Source: JAZDOT01 sp043798355 (GTDB lineage: Bacteria; Patescibacteriota; Gracilibacteria; Peribacterales; Peribacteraceae). Taken from it: a DNA stretch of 64,000 nt. The notes beneath the pieces are model-generated. The model was not told the origin of the DNA and did no database searches. It saw only the letters and a program-made list of their open reading frames with translations. The position numbers and the translations under genes were made by a program. Below are positions 42,333 to 49,965 of the stretch, piece after piece (position 1 is the first letter of the stretch; each line of letters opens with the position of its first letter). Location of the stretch: assembly GCA_043798355.1 (NCBI GenBank), contig JAZDOT010000002.1, positions 17,022 to 81,021 on the forward strand, given 5' to 3'.

Positions 42333-42461
42333 CGAAGACTCCGAGGAAACCGAAGACTCCGAGGAGCAGCATAACCTTCTTGTCGCTCTGGGCGAAGAAG
42401 GAAAAGAACAAATCCTTATCCTCTTCGGCATCTTTGGAGTCCTCAGCATCCTCGGTTTCTT
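42333..42461. repeat. inverted 9-nt arrays between glycan genes
   Basis: Left: ACTCCGAAG/ACTCCGAGG/AAACCGAAG words; right: TCTTCGGCATCTTTGGAGTC and CTCGGTTTCTTCC, the reverse complement. It occupies all of the 140-nt gap. The same 9-nt family is inserted in trmD (16655-16705). Confidence 0.65.
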
Positions 42462-42463
42462 CC

Positions 42464-43243
42464 CTACTCCGGCCTCACCACAGTCACCGGATACCCTTCG
42501 AGCGACTCCACTCTTTCATCGCGCTCGACAATGCCCAAGACCGAGGGGAGGAGCATGTAGGTGATGCCGCGTTTCCGACAGGCACTCAGGAGATTGATGG
42601 ATTGCTCCAGATCGCTTGCCTGGATGAGGTGCGTGATCGCAAAGTGCTCGAGCGTCTCCTCCAGCTTATTTAATTTTCCGATATTGGGAATTCCACCCAC
42701 CTCGCACTCGCTCCACCCGCGACCATCGAGGATTGCGACGGGCTTCAGAGGATTCTTCTTCTTCTGCAGTGCTTCGATGAGCGCGCGCGATTCCCGTGTG
42801 ACGCCGACAATGAGGGTGGGAAAGGTCGGCGGGTCACGGCGGAGCATGTGTCGCAGGAAGGATTGGAACAGGAGGTGCCAGATCCATGTTCCGGTTGCCG
42901 AGAGGACAAATGCCTCAATGAGGAGCTTCCGGCTGAAGAGTTCGCTGTAGCGGAAGTAGTACGTGAGGGCGTAGAAGGCCGTGCCCACGAGCGCGGCATA
43001 GGCGATGTAGGCGACATTGCGCAGCGTCCTCTGATCGCGCAGGGGATGGAACGTACGCGTCGTCGCGAGGACGAGGAGCCATAACGGGGAGGCGATCGCG
43101 GCCGAAGTGATGTGCGGGAGGAAGGGGAAGTCTGTCGAGAAGATCCATCCGACCCGGACGACGTACGCGAGAGCGTAGAGGGCGACGAAGAGGAGGAGGT
43201 CGGTGACGAGCCAGAGGGTCAGGAGGAGGCGGAAGCGCTGCAC
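42464..43243 (-). CDS. polyprenyl glycosylphosphotransferase-like protein lacking the catalytic half
   Basis: Protein of 259 residues from a GTG start: four membrane helices (about 7-27, 45-62, 77-97, 108-126), then a Rossmann-like domain (TLIVGVTRESRALIEALQKK, PVAILDGRG, THLIQASDLEQSINLLSACR, GITYMLLPSVLGIVERDE). This equals the N-terminal half of WcaJ/WbaP-type enzymes; it stops just where the sugar-transferase domain should begin. Either a separate catalytic partner exists or the gene is truncated. Confidence 0.7.
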   Translation of the reverse strand: MQRFRLLLTLWLVTDLLLFVALYALAYVVRVGWIFSTDFPFLPHITSAAIASPLWLLVLATTRTFHPLRDQRTLRNVAYIAYAALVGTAFYALTYYFRYSELFSRKLLIEAFVLSATGTWIWHLLFQSFLRHMLRRDPPTFPTLIVGVTRESRALIEALQKKKNPLKPVAILDGRGWSECEVGGIPNIGKLNKLEETLEHFAITHLIQASDLEQSINLLSACRKRGITYMLLPSVLGIVERDERVESLEGYPVTVVRPE

Positions 43244-43317
43244 GGGAATAGAGTAGGGGAAAGAGGGAAAATGTGCAGCAAAAAGAAGCAGAGGAACGAA
43301 GAGGAAACAGAGGAGGA

Positions 43318-43677
43318 TTAGCGCGGTTTGGGTTTACCTTGCTTTCTTACTCTCCCTTCCCATTTCTGTTCTACCCAACCTAGCGTCCGCATTACTTTCT
43401 CTCGCGCAAATATGTGCGGGGCACGAGCAGCAAGAGCATTCAATTCTGTTTCTATCTGTTCCGGAGTGGTGCCTGATGAGAATAGTGCCTCCAATGCATT
43501 TTCTTGGACTTCCTGACCCAAGCCATTGACCAGTATGCGTATATCGATGCCTCGCATGAGTGATGCGATCACGTCACCGAAAGATCTCTCGCCTCCACGG
43601 GAGCATTCACGTTCCCTAAAGTCAGGTCCGCGATGTGCCAATGGTTCCCCTGAGAATGGAAAAATTCTTTGGTACAT
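43318..43677 (-). CDS. hypothetical protein
   Basis: Protein of 119 residues with a basic N-terminus and a helical core (SFGDVIASLMRGIDIRILVN, NALEALFSSGTTPEQIETEL, AREKVMRTLGWVEQKWEGRV). The TTPEQIETELNAL segment looks like a short helical adaptor; no family recognised. It sits 15 nt upstream of the metallopeptidase stop and has more AT than its neighbours. Confidence 0.5.
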   Translation of the reverse strand: MYQRIFPFSGEPLAHRGPDFRERECSRGGERSFGDVIASLMRGIDIRILVNGLGQEVQENALEALFSSGTTPEQIETELNALAARAPHIFAREKVMRTLGWVEQKWEGRVRKQGKPKPR

Positions 43678-43692
43678 GAGGAGGGTGAACTA

Positions 43693-44619
43693 TTACTGCT
43701 GCGCAAGAACGTTTGAGCCCAGCCAGACGTAGGGCAGCTTCGTCACGTCCCATGGTATATCGCCGCGCCACCGGAAAGAACCGGAGGCAATCGTGCGGGC
43801 GGGGATGTGGTCTTCCATCCACCGCAGTTTCATGGCCAGCGCGCGGTTGCTCTGTGCGCGTTGCACGAAGCTCTCGCGCTGGAGCAGGAAGAACGCGTAC
43901 GTTTCGGCGAAGTCCTCGAAGGCATCGGAGGCGGAGTAGCCCGAGACGAAATCTTCCGCGCGCGCTTCGGGATGCTTCTCCTTCGCGCTCTTCCAGGAGA
44001 TGGCATAGAAGCTCACGCTCGGATCGTCATTCCAGATGATCTCGTTCCCGTCACGAAAAGCACTCGCGCCCATTGCGGATGTGCCTGTGAGGCAGCCGAG
44101 ATCCGTCACATGTCCGAACTCGTGGACGAGGAGTGAGCGGAATTCATTCTCCTCTACAGAGCCGTCGATGACGATGGAGCTCTTTCCGGCGAGTCCCCGC
44201 TGGTTCGGTCTGTCATAGCGCACGACGAATCGTTTGAGGAAGGGGAGGCATTCGCCCGGGAGAGCGCGCAGGACTTCGCTCGCGAGCAGTTTATCTTCGA
44301 AGGTGATGTCGGGTTGGTTCACGATGGGGACGAAGGGCTGGACCCGCTCCTCTTCCGTGTCATTGGTAATGAGGTGGATCTGAGGGTTAAGGCTAGGGTT
44401 AAGGCTAAGGCTAGGGTTAAGGTTAGGGGCGGTTTTGGCGATCCAGTAGTAACTTCCGGGGTGTTCGGTCTGCGTGCGAGGTCTCGGGCTGACGGAGCGG
44501 ATGGCCGCTTTATTTGCAGGGGCGATCTCCTGTGCTATGCTCCCGCTCGAGAGTACGGTCGAGCTTCCGCCGGTCAGGCAGCAGAGAAGTCCTGTGAGGA
44601 AGAGGACATGTGCTCTCAT
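43693..44619 (-). CDS. secreted putative zinc metallopeptidase
   Basis: Protein of 308 residues: signal peptide (MRAHVLFLTGLLCCLTGGSS), low-complexity segment, then a peptidase-like domain with HEXXH (LLVHEFGHVTD, about residue 170) and a downstream FEDFAETYAFFLLQRESF helix whose Glu can be the third ligand. This matches the general M34/lethal-factor-like clan pattern. The stretch NLNPSLSLNPSLNPQIHL is encoded by a TTAGGG array (44382-44429). ATG 44619 is used; upstream TTG is in frame. Confidence 0.7.
   Translation of the reverse strand: MRAHVLFLTGLLCCLTGGSSTVLSSGSIAQEIAPANKAAIRSVSPRPRTQTEHPGSYYWIAKTAPNLNPSLSLNPSLNPQIHLITNDTEEERVQPFVPIVNQPDITFEDKLLASEVLRALPGECLPFLKRFVVRYDRPNQRGLAGKSSIVIDGSVEENEFRSLLVHEFGHVTDLGCLTGTSAMGASAFRDGNEIIWNDDPSVSFYAISWKSAKEKHPEARAEDFVSGYSASDAFEDFAETYAFFLLQRESFVQRAQSNRALAMKLRWMEDHIPARTIASGSFRWRGDIPWDVTKLPYVWLGSNVLAQQ
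44382..44429. repeat. TTAGGG-type array inside the metallopeptidase gene
   Basis: Eight hexamers of the GGGTTA/GGCTAA family, in frame, giving an NPSLNP-like repeat just after the signal peptide region. Confidence 0.85.
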
Positions 44620-44659
44620 TGGATGCAAAAGTGTTAATTTATAGTACTTTTATCTTTAA

Positions 44660-46120
44660 ATGTCAACTATTTCCGAGCCTTCCCCAGTGCCGGTTCACCC
44701 CGGGGAGAAGCACATTCTGAGCGTCGAAAAGCTCACGCAGGGGGGATCCGGCTTGGCACACATCGGCGCAGTCCCCGTCTTCATTCCGGGAACTCTTCCA
44801 GGGCAATCCGTTTCGGTCACCATCACGAAGAACCGCGGGTCATTCTATGAGGCTCGCGTGGAGAGCGTGAAGAGGAAGGCCAAGGATGAGATCCCCGCAC
44901 GCTGCCCGCACTTCCACGAGTGCGGCGGGTGCGTGTGGCAGAATCTTCCGTACAACAAGCAGATCGCCTACAAGGAAGATATCGTCCGCGAAACGCTCGA
45001 ATATCTCACTCCTGCGGAGTCGGCCGTGCGCGCGCGCCTGCCGGGTCGTGTCCTCAAGATCATCCCCAGTCCGCAGGTGTTTCACTACCGGAACAAACTG
45101 GAGCTCACCTTCGGTTTCGAGTCTACGCGGGTGGAGGAGATCGCCGGGCGCAAAGTATTCCACGATGAGAATCCCAGTATCGGGTTCCACAGTCCCGGAC
45201 AGTGGTCGACGATCATCCCCATTGCCGAGTGTCACCTTTACGACGAGCAGATCGCATCACTCCTTTCCGACATACGCCGGTTCATCGTGGACTCGCGCAT
45301 CCCCGTCTACAACCCGAAGACGCATCGCGGGGTGCTCAGGACGCTGCTGCTCAGGCGCGGCATCAATACGGGGGAGCAGATGATCGCCTTCATCGTGAAG
45401 GCGAGGAAGAAGGAACTGGAGCCCCTCTTCCAGCACTTCATGCGCTTCGCCGGCCGCTCGGGCCTGAAATCTCTCCTCGTCATTGAAAATATGTCCCTGA
45501 ATGACAAGCCGGAGAACCCGAAAGTGCACCCGCTCGTCGGCAAGCCGTTCATCACCGAGCGGCTGTTCGATCTCTCGTTCGACATTTCACCCTTCTCTTT
45601 CTTCCAGACGAATACGCTGGGGGCCGAGAAGCTCTACCAATCGATCGCGCAGGCGGCGGATCTCACGGAGCGCGATATCCTGCTGGATGCGTACTGCGGC
45701 ATGGGGACCATCGGCCAGTACCTCGCGCGTTACTGTCAGCGGGTCGTGGGCATCGAGAGTCATCCGACTGCGGTTGAAGATGCACTCAAGAGCGCAGGCA
45801 AGAACCGCATCGCGAACATCAGCTTCTACAAAGGCCGCACAGAACAGGTGCTCCCCGATCAGCTGAAACCGGACGGCAAATATCACTTCAGCGTTGTTGT
45901 TTTAGATCCTCCCCGTGCGGGGCTCCATCCGGATGCGCGGGATGCCGTGCTCGCCCACGCGCCGAAGAGAATCGTATACGTCTCCTGCAACATTGCCACC
46001 TTCGCGCGCGACCTCGGGGATTTCCTGAAGGCCGACTACGATCTTCGTTCCGTGCAGCCGGTGGATATGTTTCCGCATACGGCGCATATCGAGACAGTCG
46101 CTGTATTACAGAAGAAATAG
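44660..46120 (+). CDS. rlmD: 23S rRNA (uracil-C5)-methyltransferase, TrmA/RlmD family
   Basis: Protein of 486 residues: TRAM domain (ILSVEKLTQGGSGLAHIGAV, PVFIPGTLPGQSVSV), iron-sulphur site (CPHFHECGGCVWQNLP plus a downstream Cys), and the SAM methyltransferase fold (LLDAYCGMGTIGQYLAR, VVLDPPRAGLHPD, RIVYVSCNIATFARDL with catalytic Cys). Methylates a uracil of rRNA (RlmD) or possibly tRNA; the Fe-S and TRAM favour RlmD-like. Divergent from the metallopeptidase gene. Symbol is by family resemblance. Confidence 0.88.
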   Translation: MSTISEPSPVPVHPGEKHILSVEKLTQGGSGLAHIGAVPVFIPGTLPGQSVSVTITKNRGSFYEARVESVKRKAKDEIPARCPHFHECGGCVWQNLPYNKQIAYKEDIVRETLEYLTPAESAVRARLPGRVLKIIPSPQVFHYRNKLELTFGFESTRVEEIAGRKVFHDENPSIGFHSPGQWSTIIPIAECHLYDEQIASLLSDIRRFIVDSRIPVYNPKTHRGVLRTLLLRRGINTGEQMIAFIVKARKKELEPLFQHFMRFAGRSGLKSLLVIENMSLNDKPENPKVHPLVGKPFITERLFDLSFDISPFSFFQTNTLGAEKLYQSIAQAADLTERDILLDAYCGMGTIGQYLARYCQRVVGIESHPTAVEDALKSAGKNRIANISFYKGRTEQVLPDQLKPDGKYHFSVVVLDPPRAGLHPDARDAVLAHAPKRIVYVSCNIATFARDLGDFLKADYDLRSVQPVDMFPHTAHIETVAVLQKK

Positions 46121-46140
46121 AGGATCGGTTTAGTACGAAG

Positions 46141-46160
46141 GGTTAGGGTTAGGGTTAGGA
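46141..46160. repeat. TTAGGG-type array
   Basis: Three GGGTTA units after the rlmD stop, just outside the catabolic gene pair. Confidence 0.8.
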
Positions 46161-46182
46161 AACTGGAAATTTGGAACGCGAA

Positions 46183-46212
46183 ACCCGGCACTCCCATACG
46201 GGAGCACCGGGT
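46183..46212 (-). terminator. terminator of the isomerase gene
   Basis: ACCCGGCACTCCC and GGGAGCACCGGGT pair with a 4-nt loop, downstream of the minus-strand stop at 46245. A near copy follows the oxidoreductase gene. Confidence 0.7.
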
Positions 46213-46244
46213 CTCTCTTTGGCGTTGGTTGACACGAATAGTCC

Positions 46245-47315
46245 CTACTTCGCTTGGGCCTTTTCGTCGAAGGCCGCGTCGAATGCCACGGTGCTGGGGG
46301 CGAAGTCGATGCGACGAACGTAGTCGCAGGCTTCCTTGGCTCCCTGCTCGCGGTTCATTCCCTTGTCTTCCCACTCCACCGACAATGGACCGTTGTAGCC
46401 CACGTCGTTCAGGGCACGGATGATCTCCTCGAAGTTGACGTCGCCGCGCCCGAGGGACCGGAAGTCCCAGCCACGGCGCGGATCGCCGAAGTCGAGGTGA
46501 CTCGAGAGGATGCCCCGTCGGCCATCCAGCTTCACAATGGCATCCTTCATGTGCACGTGGTAGATCCGGTCCGAGAACGTGCGCACGAATTCGGCAGGGT
46601 CGAGGCCCTGCCAGATCAGGTGGCTGGGGTCGAAGTTGAAACCGAATTCCAGGCGGTCATCCAGCACATCGAGGGCGCGTTCGGCCGTGTACCAGTCGAA
46701 CGCGATTTCGGTGGGGTGCACCTCCAGTGCGAAGCGCACCTCGTGCTCGCCGAACACCTCCAGAATCGGATTGAACCGATCGGCCAACAGTTGGAAACCC
46801 GCATCGATCTCCGCCGGCGGCACCGGCGGGAACGAGTAGAATTTCCCCCAGATGGACGATCCGGTGAAGCCGTTCGCGACAATGCGGGGCTTACCGTTGG
46901 CCCACTTCGGCCACTTCTCCTTGACGACGGCAGGCGCGGCATCGTAGAACCGTCGGGCCGCGATCGCCAGCTTCTTCATCCACTCCACTGCGCGTAGGTT
47001 CACGCCGGCCGGATCTCCGTCGCCCCAGACGTCACCGAGAATCGCTTTATGTCGCGGTTCGATGATGTCCAACACAGCCTGACCGACCAAGTGGCCCGAG
47101 ATGGCGAACGAATCGAGGCCAATCTCCTGCAACAGATCCCACTTCGTTTTGCAGTACGAGGGCCCATCGGTTCCGGCCGCTTGGGGCACGTCGAAGTGGT
47201 CTCCCCAGCAAGCCAATTCGAGGCCGTCGTAGCCCATGCGCTTCGCCATTGGGCCGAGTTTGGCCAGTGGGAGGTCCGCCCACTGACCAGTAAACAACGT
47301 CACAGCTCGCGTCAT
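46245..47315 (-). CDS. sugar phosphate isomerase/epimerase (xylose-isomerase-like TIM barrel)
   Basis: Protein of 356 residues of the AP-endonuclease-2/xylose isomerase-like fold: GYDGLELACWGDHFDV, DSFAISGHLVGQAVLD, FALEVHPTEIAFDWYTAERA, FGFNFDPSHLIWQGLDPAEF, YHVHMKDAIV and NGPLSVEWEDKGMN supply the His/Glu/Asp metal ligands. Such proteins usually work with Gfo/Idh oxidoreductases in inositol or aldose catabolism. ATG 47315. Composition and style recall Planctomycetes, and the pair is unusual for a CPR genome; acquisition is inferred. Confidence 0.85.
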   Translation of the reverse strand: MTRAVTLFTGQWADLPLAKLGPMAKRMGYDGLELACWGDHFDVPQAAGTDGPSYCKTKWDLLQEIGLDSFAISGHLVGQAVLDIIEPRHKAILGDVWGDGDPAGVNLRAVEWMKKLAIAARRFYDAAPAVVKEKWPKWANGKPRIVANGFTGSSIWGKFYSFPPVPPAEIDAGFQLLADRFNPILEVFGEHEVRFALEVHPTEIAFDWYTAERALDVLDDRLEFGFNFDPSHLIWQGLDPAEFVRTFSDRIYHVHMKDAIVKLDGRRGILSSHLDFGDPRRGWDFRSLGRGDVNFEEIIRALNDVGYNGPLSVEWEDKGMNREQGAKEACDYVRRIDFAPSTVAFDAAFDEKAQAK

Positions 47316-47396
47316 CACAGTACTCCTAAACATGCATGTTGCCTCCGTCCCAGATAAAGAATGTCAGCCGCACATGCGACTACTTCCATTCAGTTC

Positions 47397-47552
47397 CTGA
47401 CGATGGCAGCCTGTCTCCGCTCTATTCTATAGAGACACGATGCCATCGTCAGAGAAATACTCATGCCAATAGTGCCAAAGAGCTTCCCGGTTCTTCTTGT
47501 TTTGGATTGTCCAAAACGAACTGAAGAGCCAGGGGCGCTATTGTGCATTTCC
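47397..47552. other. two long hairpins between the catabolic genes
   Basis: CTGACGATGGCA (47397-47408) and TGCCATCGTCAG (47441-47452) are exact, with inner TGTCTC/GAGACA. From 47465 to 47552 a second imperfect palindrome pairs CAATAGTGCC with GCGCTATTG, and GTTTTGGA-TTG-TCCAAAAC at its centre. They fill most of the 350-nt gap upstream of the isomerase gene; leader RNA or element ends are possible. Confidence 0.55.
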
Positions 47553-47605
47553 CTTTACTTTCGTCAATGTATTTCCGGTTCGTTTGGTGATTTCCCGCAT
47601 GCGAA

Positions 47606-47636
47606 ACCCGGCACTCCCGCAAGAGGAGCACCGGGT
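47606..47636 (-). terminator. terminator of the oxidoreductase gene
   Basis: ACCCGGCACTCC (47606-47617) pairs with GGAGCACCGGGT (47625-47636). Almost identical to the hairpin at 46183-46212, including flanking gcgaaa and tctct. Confidence 0.7.
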
Positions 47637-47669
47637 CTCTTCAACAGCTTTCTGCGATGGAAAGGCCGA

Positions 47670-48872
47670 CTAGACGTCCAGGAAATTCACCCACCGCCCG
47701 CGCGAGTGATGTGCGAGGTGGATGAGCTGCATGCCCGCCACCCCGTCATCGCCGTCCGAGTACTCCGCACGCATCTGGAATCTCCCGCCCTGCTGTACGA
47801 GTGCGACGTCGTTCAGAATTTCCCCGTACATCCGTTCCCACGCCCGGCCGAGGCCGCCGTTCCAGTGCCCGCCGGGTCCGTGACAGGCGGCGACGAACTT
47901 GGGGTACTTGCTCGCCCAGCCCGCATTGGGATCGTCCCGATACGTCTGGTCGGCTTGGCCGTGCCTGCGCACGGTCAGTTCGTTGGCCGTTCGCAGCTTC
48001 CACTCGGCCGAGGCGTCCCGGAAGTCCAACTCGACTTCGACATCGTTCGCACGGCTGGTGGTCACCTGACTCGCGGTAAGGGTCACCAACGCGTTTCCTT
48101 CGCACCGGAGCAGGGTGACGCTGTAGTCGTCATTCCCGCGTCCCGTGACGAACTGGCGTTGCTCGCTCAGGAGCTGCAGCGGTTCCACGCCGCCCACGCG
48201 ACGCGCGAAGTCGAGGATGTGCGTCTGGATATCCCCCGTGGCGCCACCGACACCCCCGACTTTGGGATCGTTGCGCCACGTCTGGGGGCACTGCACCAGC
48301 GTCATCGGGCGGTCTTCCCATCCCTGGATGTACCGCAGGCGTCCCGCCAAGAGCGGGCCGAACTCGCCTTTTTCGACCATCTCCTGGAGCAGAACGGCCG
48401 TCGGCATGTGACGGTAGGCGTGCGGCACTGCCAACACCAGGTTCGACTTCGCCGCGATGTCGCGCAGGGTTTGCGCCTGCTTGACCGTCATGGTCACGGG
48501 TTTCTCGACCACGATATGCAGGTCGGCTTTCAGGCAGGCCAGCGCTGTCTGGTAGTGGTCGACATTGCGTGTGGCGATGACCGCCATGTCCGGCTTATCT
48601 TCCCGCTTCATTTCCTGCTTCAGGCACTCCCGCCAGTTGCCGTAGCACCGTGCCGGGTCGACGTTGTAGTATCCGGCAACGAGCTGCGACCACTCGGGGC
48701 TGTCATCACTGAACGCACCGGCGACCAGCTTGGCGCGGTGCCGGTGACTGAGGGCGTCGTCGTGGTGCCTGAAGATGAACGCCAGTGACTCGTTCTTGTT
48801 GAATCCCCCGCCGAAACCGACGACGCGGATCTGTCTTCCGAGGTTTCCATTCAGACTCAATGCTCGTGGCAT
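47670..48872 (-). CDS. Gfo/Idh/MocA-family oxidoreductase
   Basis: Protein of 400 residues. N-terminal Rossmann domain (QIRVVGFGGGFNKNES, PDMAVIATRNVDHYQTALAC, DLHIVVEKPVTMTVKQA with the EKP motif) and the C-terminal alpha/beta substrate domain (GATGDIQTHILDFARR has the usual D-x3-H). Oxidises or reduces a sugar, inositol or pseudo-sugar with NAD(P). Lies 355 nt upstream of the isomerase on the same strand, each with its own matching terminator. Likely transferred together. Confidence 0.86.
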   Translation of the reverse strand: MPRALSLNGNLGRQIRVVGFGGGFNKNESLAFIFRHHDDALSHRHRAKLVAGAFSDDSPEWSQLVAGYYNVDPARCYGNWRECLKQEMKREDKPDMAVIATRNVDHYQTALACLKADLHIVVEKPVTMTVKQAQTLRDIAAKSNLVLAVPHAYRHMPTAVLLQEMVEKGEFGPLLAGRLRYIQGWEDRPMTLVQCPQTWRNDPKVGGVGGATGDIQTHILDFARRVGGVEPLQLLSEQRQFVTGRGNDDYSVTLLRCEGNALVTLTASQVTTSRANDVEVELDFRDASAEWKLRTANELTVRRHGQADQTYRDDPNAGWASKYPKFVAACHGPGGHWNGGLGRAWERMYGEILNDVALVQQGGRFQMRAEYSDGDDGVAGMQLIHLAHHSRGRWVNFLDV

Positions 48873-49030
48873 GATGTATGCCCTTTCTGTGGTTCAAATT
48901 CTGGTTCAGAACACATTCAAACCCGAAGGCCTTCTGCAGTGAGGTCCTCAGGTCCAAAAAAACGCAAACGGAACAGCATGTTTCTCTCCTTGCTGGGAAA
49001 AAGGAACTTCACGCTCAGTGGGTGTACGTA

Positions 49031-49122
49031 TCCCACGCAAAAACATTGGCACTTTGCTTATAAGTAAGGCATAAGGTTAAGGTTAGGGTTCGTATAAACA
49101 AGGTGCCAATGTCATCGTGGGA
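49031..49122. repeat. 32-nt inverted repeat around a TTAGGG array
   Basis: TCCCACGCAAAAACATTGGC (49031 on, to TTATAAG at 49064) is matched by the reverse complement of 49091-49122. The loop (49065-49090) is a TTAGG-type array. It lies in the divergent gap between the oxidoreductase gene and rlmH and could be an element end or a regulatory hairpin. Confidence 0.65.
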
Positions 49123-49218
49123 AATTTTCCATCGCAATGCTGTCAAAGAGCTTCCAACCCCGCAGTTGCGAAGTTGGTCGGGGATTGTCGGGTTGTCTGG
49201 TTTTCTTGTCAACCTTTT

Positions 49219-49248
49219 TAGGGTTAGGGTTAGGGTTAGGGCTAGGGA
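49219..49248. repeat. TTAGGG-type array upstream of rlmH
   Basis: Four to five GGGTTA units about 30 nt before the rlmH start codon. Confidence 0.8.
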
Positions 49249-49276
49249 CTTCGATGAGAGGAGTAGAATTCATTCC

Positions 49277-49741
49277 ATGCAGAAGATCACCCTCCTCGCC
49301 GTCGGCACCGTCAAAACGCCGTGGGTGAAAGAGGCGATTGCAGCGTATGTGAATAGGCTTCAGCCGCTCTGTTCATTGAATGTTGTGGAATTGCCCGCGA
49401 GCAAAAAGAAAGAGGAGCATCAGCAGATCGGTGACGAATCCGAAAGGATTCTTTCGGCTTTTGATAGCTTAAAAGGGGAGATCTGGGTTCTGGACGAGAG
49501 GGGAGTCCAGATGACGTCCGTGCAATTCGCGCAGGATCTGGGGCGTCTCCGTGATCGGGGCGAATCTGTGACATTCATTATTGGCGGCGCGTACGGTTTC
49601 GACGATCGTGTACGGAAACGTGCGCACCGACTCATCAGTCTCTCTTCCATGACACTGGCTCACGAGTTTGTCCGGCCGCTCCTCCTCGAACAGATCTACC
49701 GCGCAATGACCATTTTACAAGGGAGGGGGTATCACCATTAG
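49277..49741 (+). CDS. rlmH: 23S rRNA pseudouridine-1915 N3-methyltransferase
   Basis: Trefoil-knot SPOUT enzyme of 154 residues: MQKITLLAVGTVKTPWVKEA, IWVLDERGVQMTSVQFAQDL, SVTFIIGGAYGFDDRV, LSSMTLAHEFVRPLLLEQIY and AMTILQGRGYHH, the conserved C-terminus. ATG 49277 gives the family length; the longer frame upstream is translated TTAGGG repeat. Confidence 0.95.
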   Translation: MQKITLLAVGTVKTPWVKEAIAAYVNRLQPLCSLNVVELPASKKKEEHQQIGDESERILSAFDSLKGEIWVLDERGVQMTSVQFAQDLGRLRDRGESVTFIIGGAYGFDDRVRKRAHRLISLSSMTLAHEFVRPLLLEQIYRAMTILQGRGYHH

Positions 49742-49753
49742 GGTGGTTTCAGT

Positions 49754-49965
49754 TTTTTCCTCTCCCCCCTTTGCGCCCCCTCCCCGCCCCACACTTCTGC
49801 CCGCACGGGGAGGGGGAGACTGCTTGATCATGTCTGTTGCAGAAAGTTGAGATACTCTACTCATTACGTGAAATGATCAGTGCAATACGCGAAAGAGTGC
49901 TCCCCTCCCCGGGGAAGCGTGTGGGTTGGGCGGGGAGGGGTCTGGGGGAGAGGAAAAACCCTACT
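49754..49965. repeat. GC-rich hairpin-ended element, copy B
   Basis: Inverted copy of 3999-4196: ends of the CCTCTCCCCCC type, inner CGCCCCCTCCCCGCCCC and GCACGGGGAGGGGGAGACTGC, core TGATCAGTGCAATACGCG. It lies between convergent rlmH and mscS and overlaps the last mscS codons by a few bases. Confidence 0.75.

Noticed and set aside
46245..48872. Assembly contamination by a planctomycete contig
   Set aside because: Kept as a possibility, but the flanks on both sides and the gap contain hairpins and TTAGGG arrays like the rest of the window, so insertion in this genome is more likely.
1004..49248. TTAGGG-like arrays as telomere sequence
   Set aside because: They are short, imperfect, scattered inside a bacterial gene-dense region and partly within genes. 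No chromosome end is implied.
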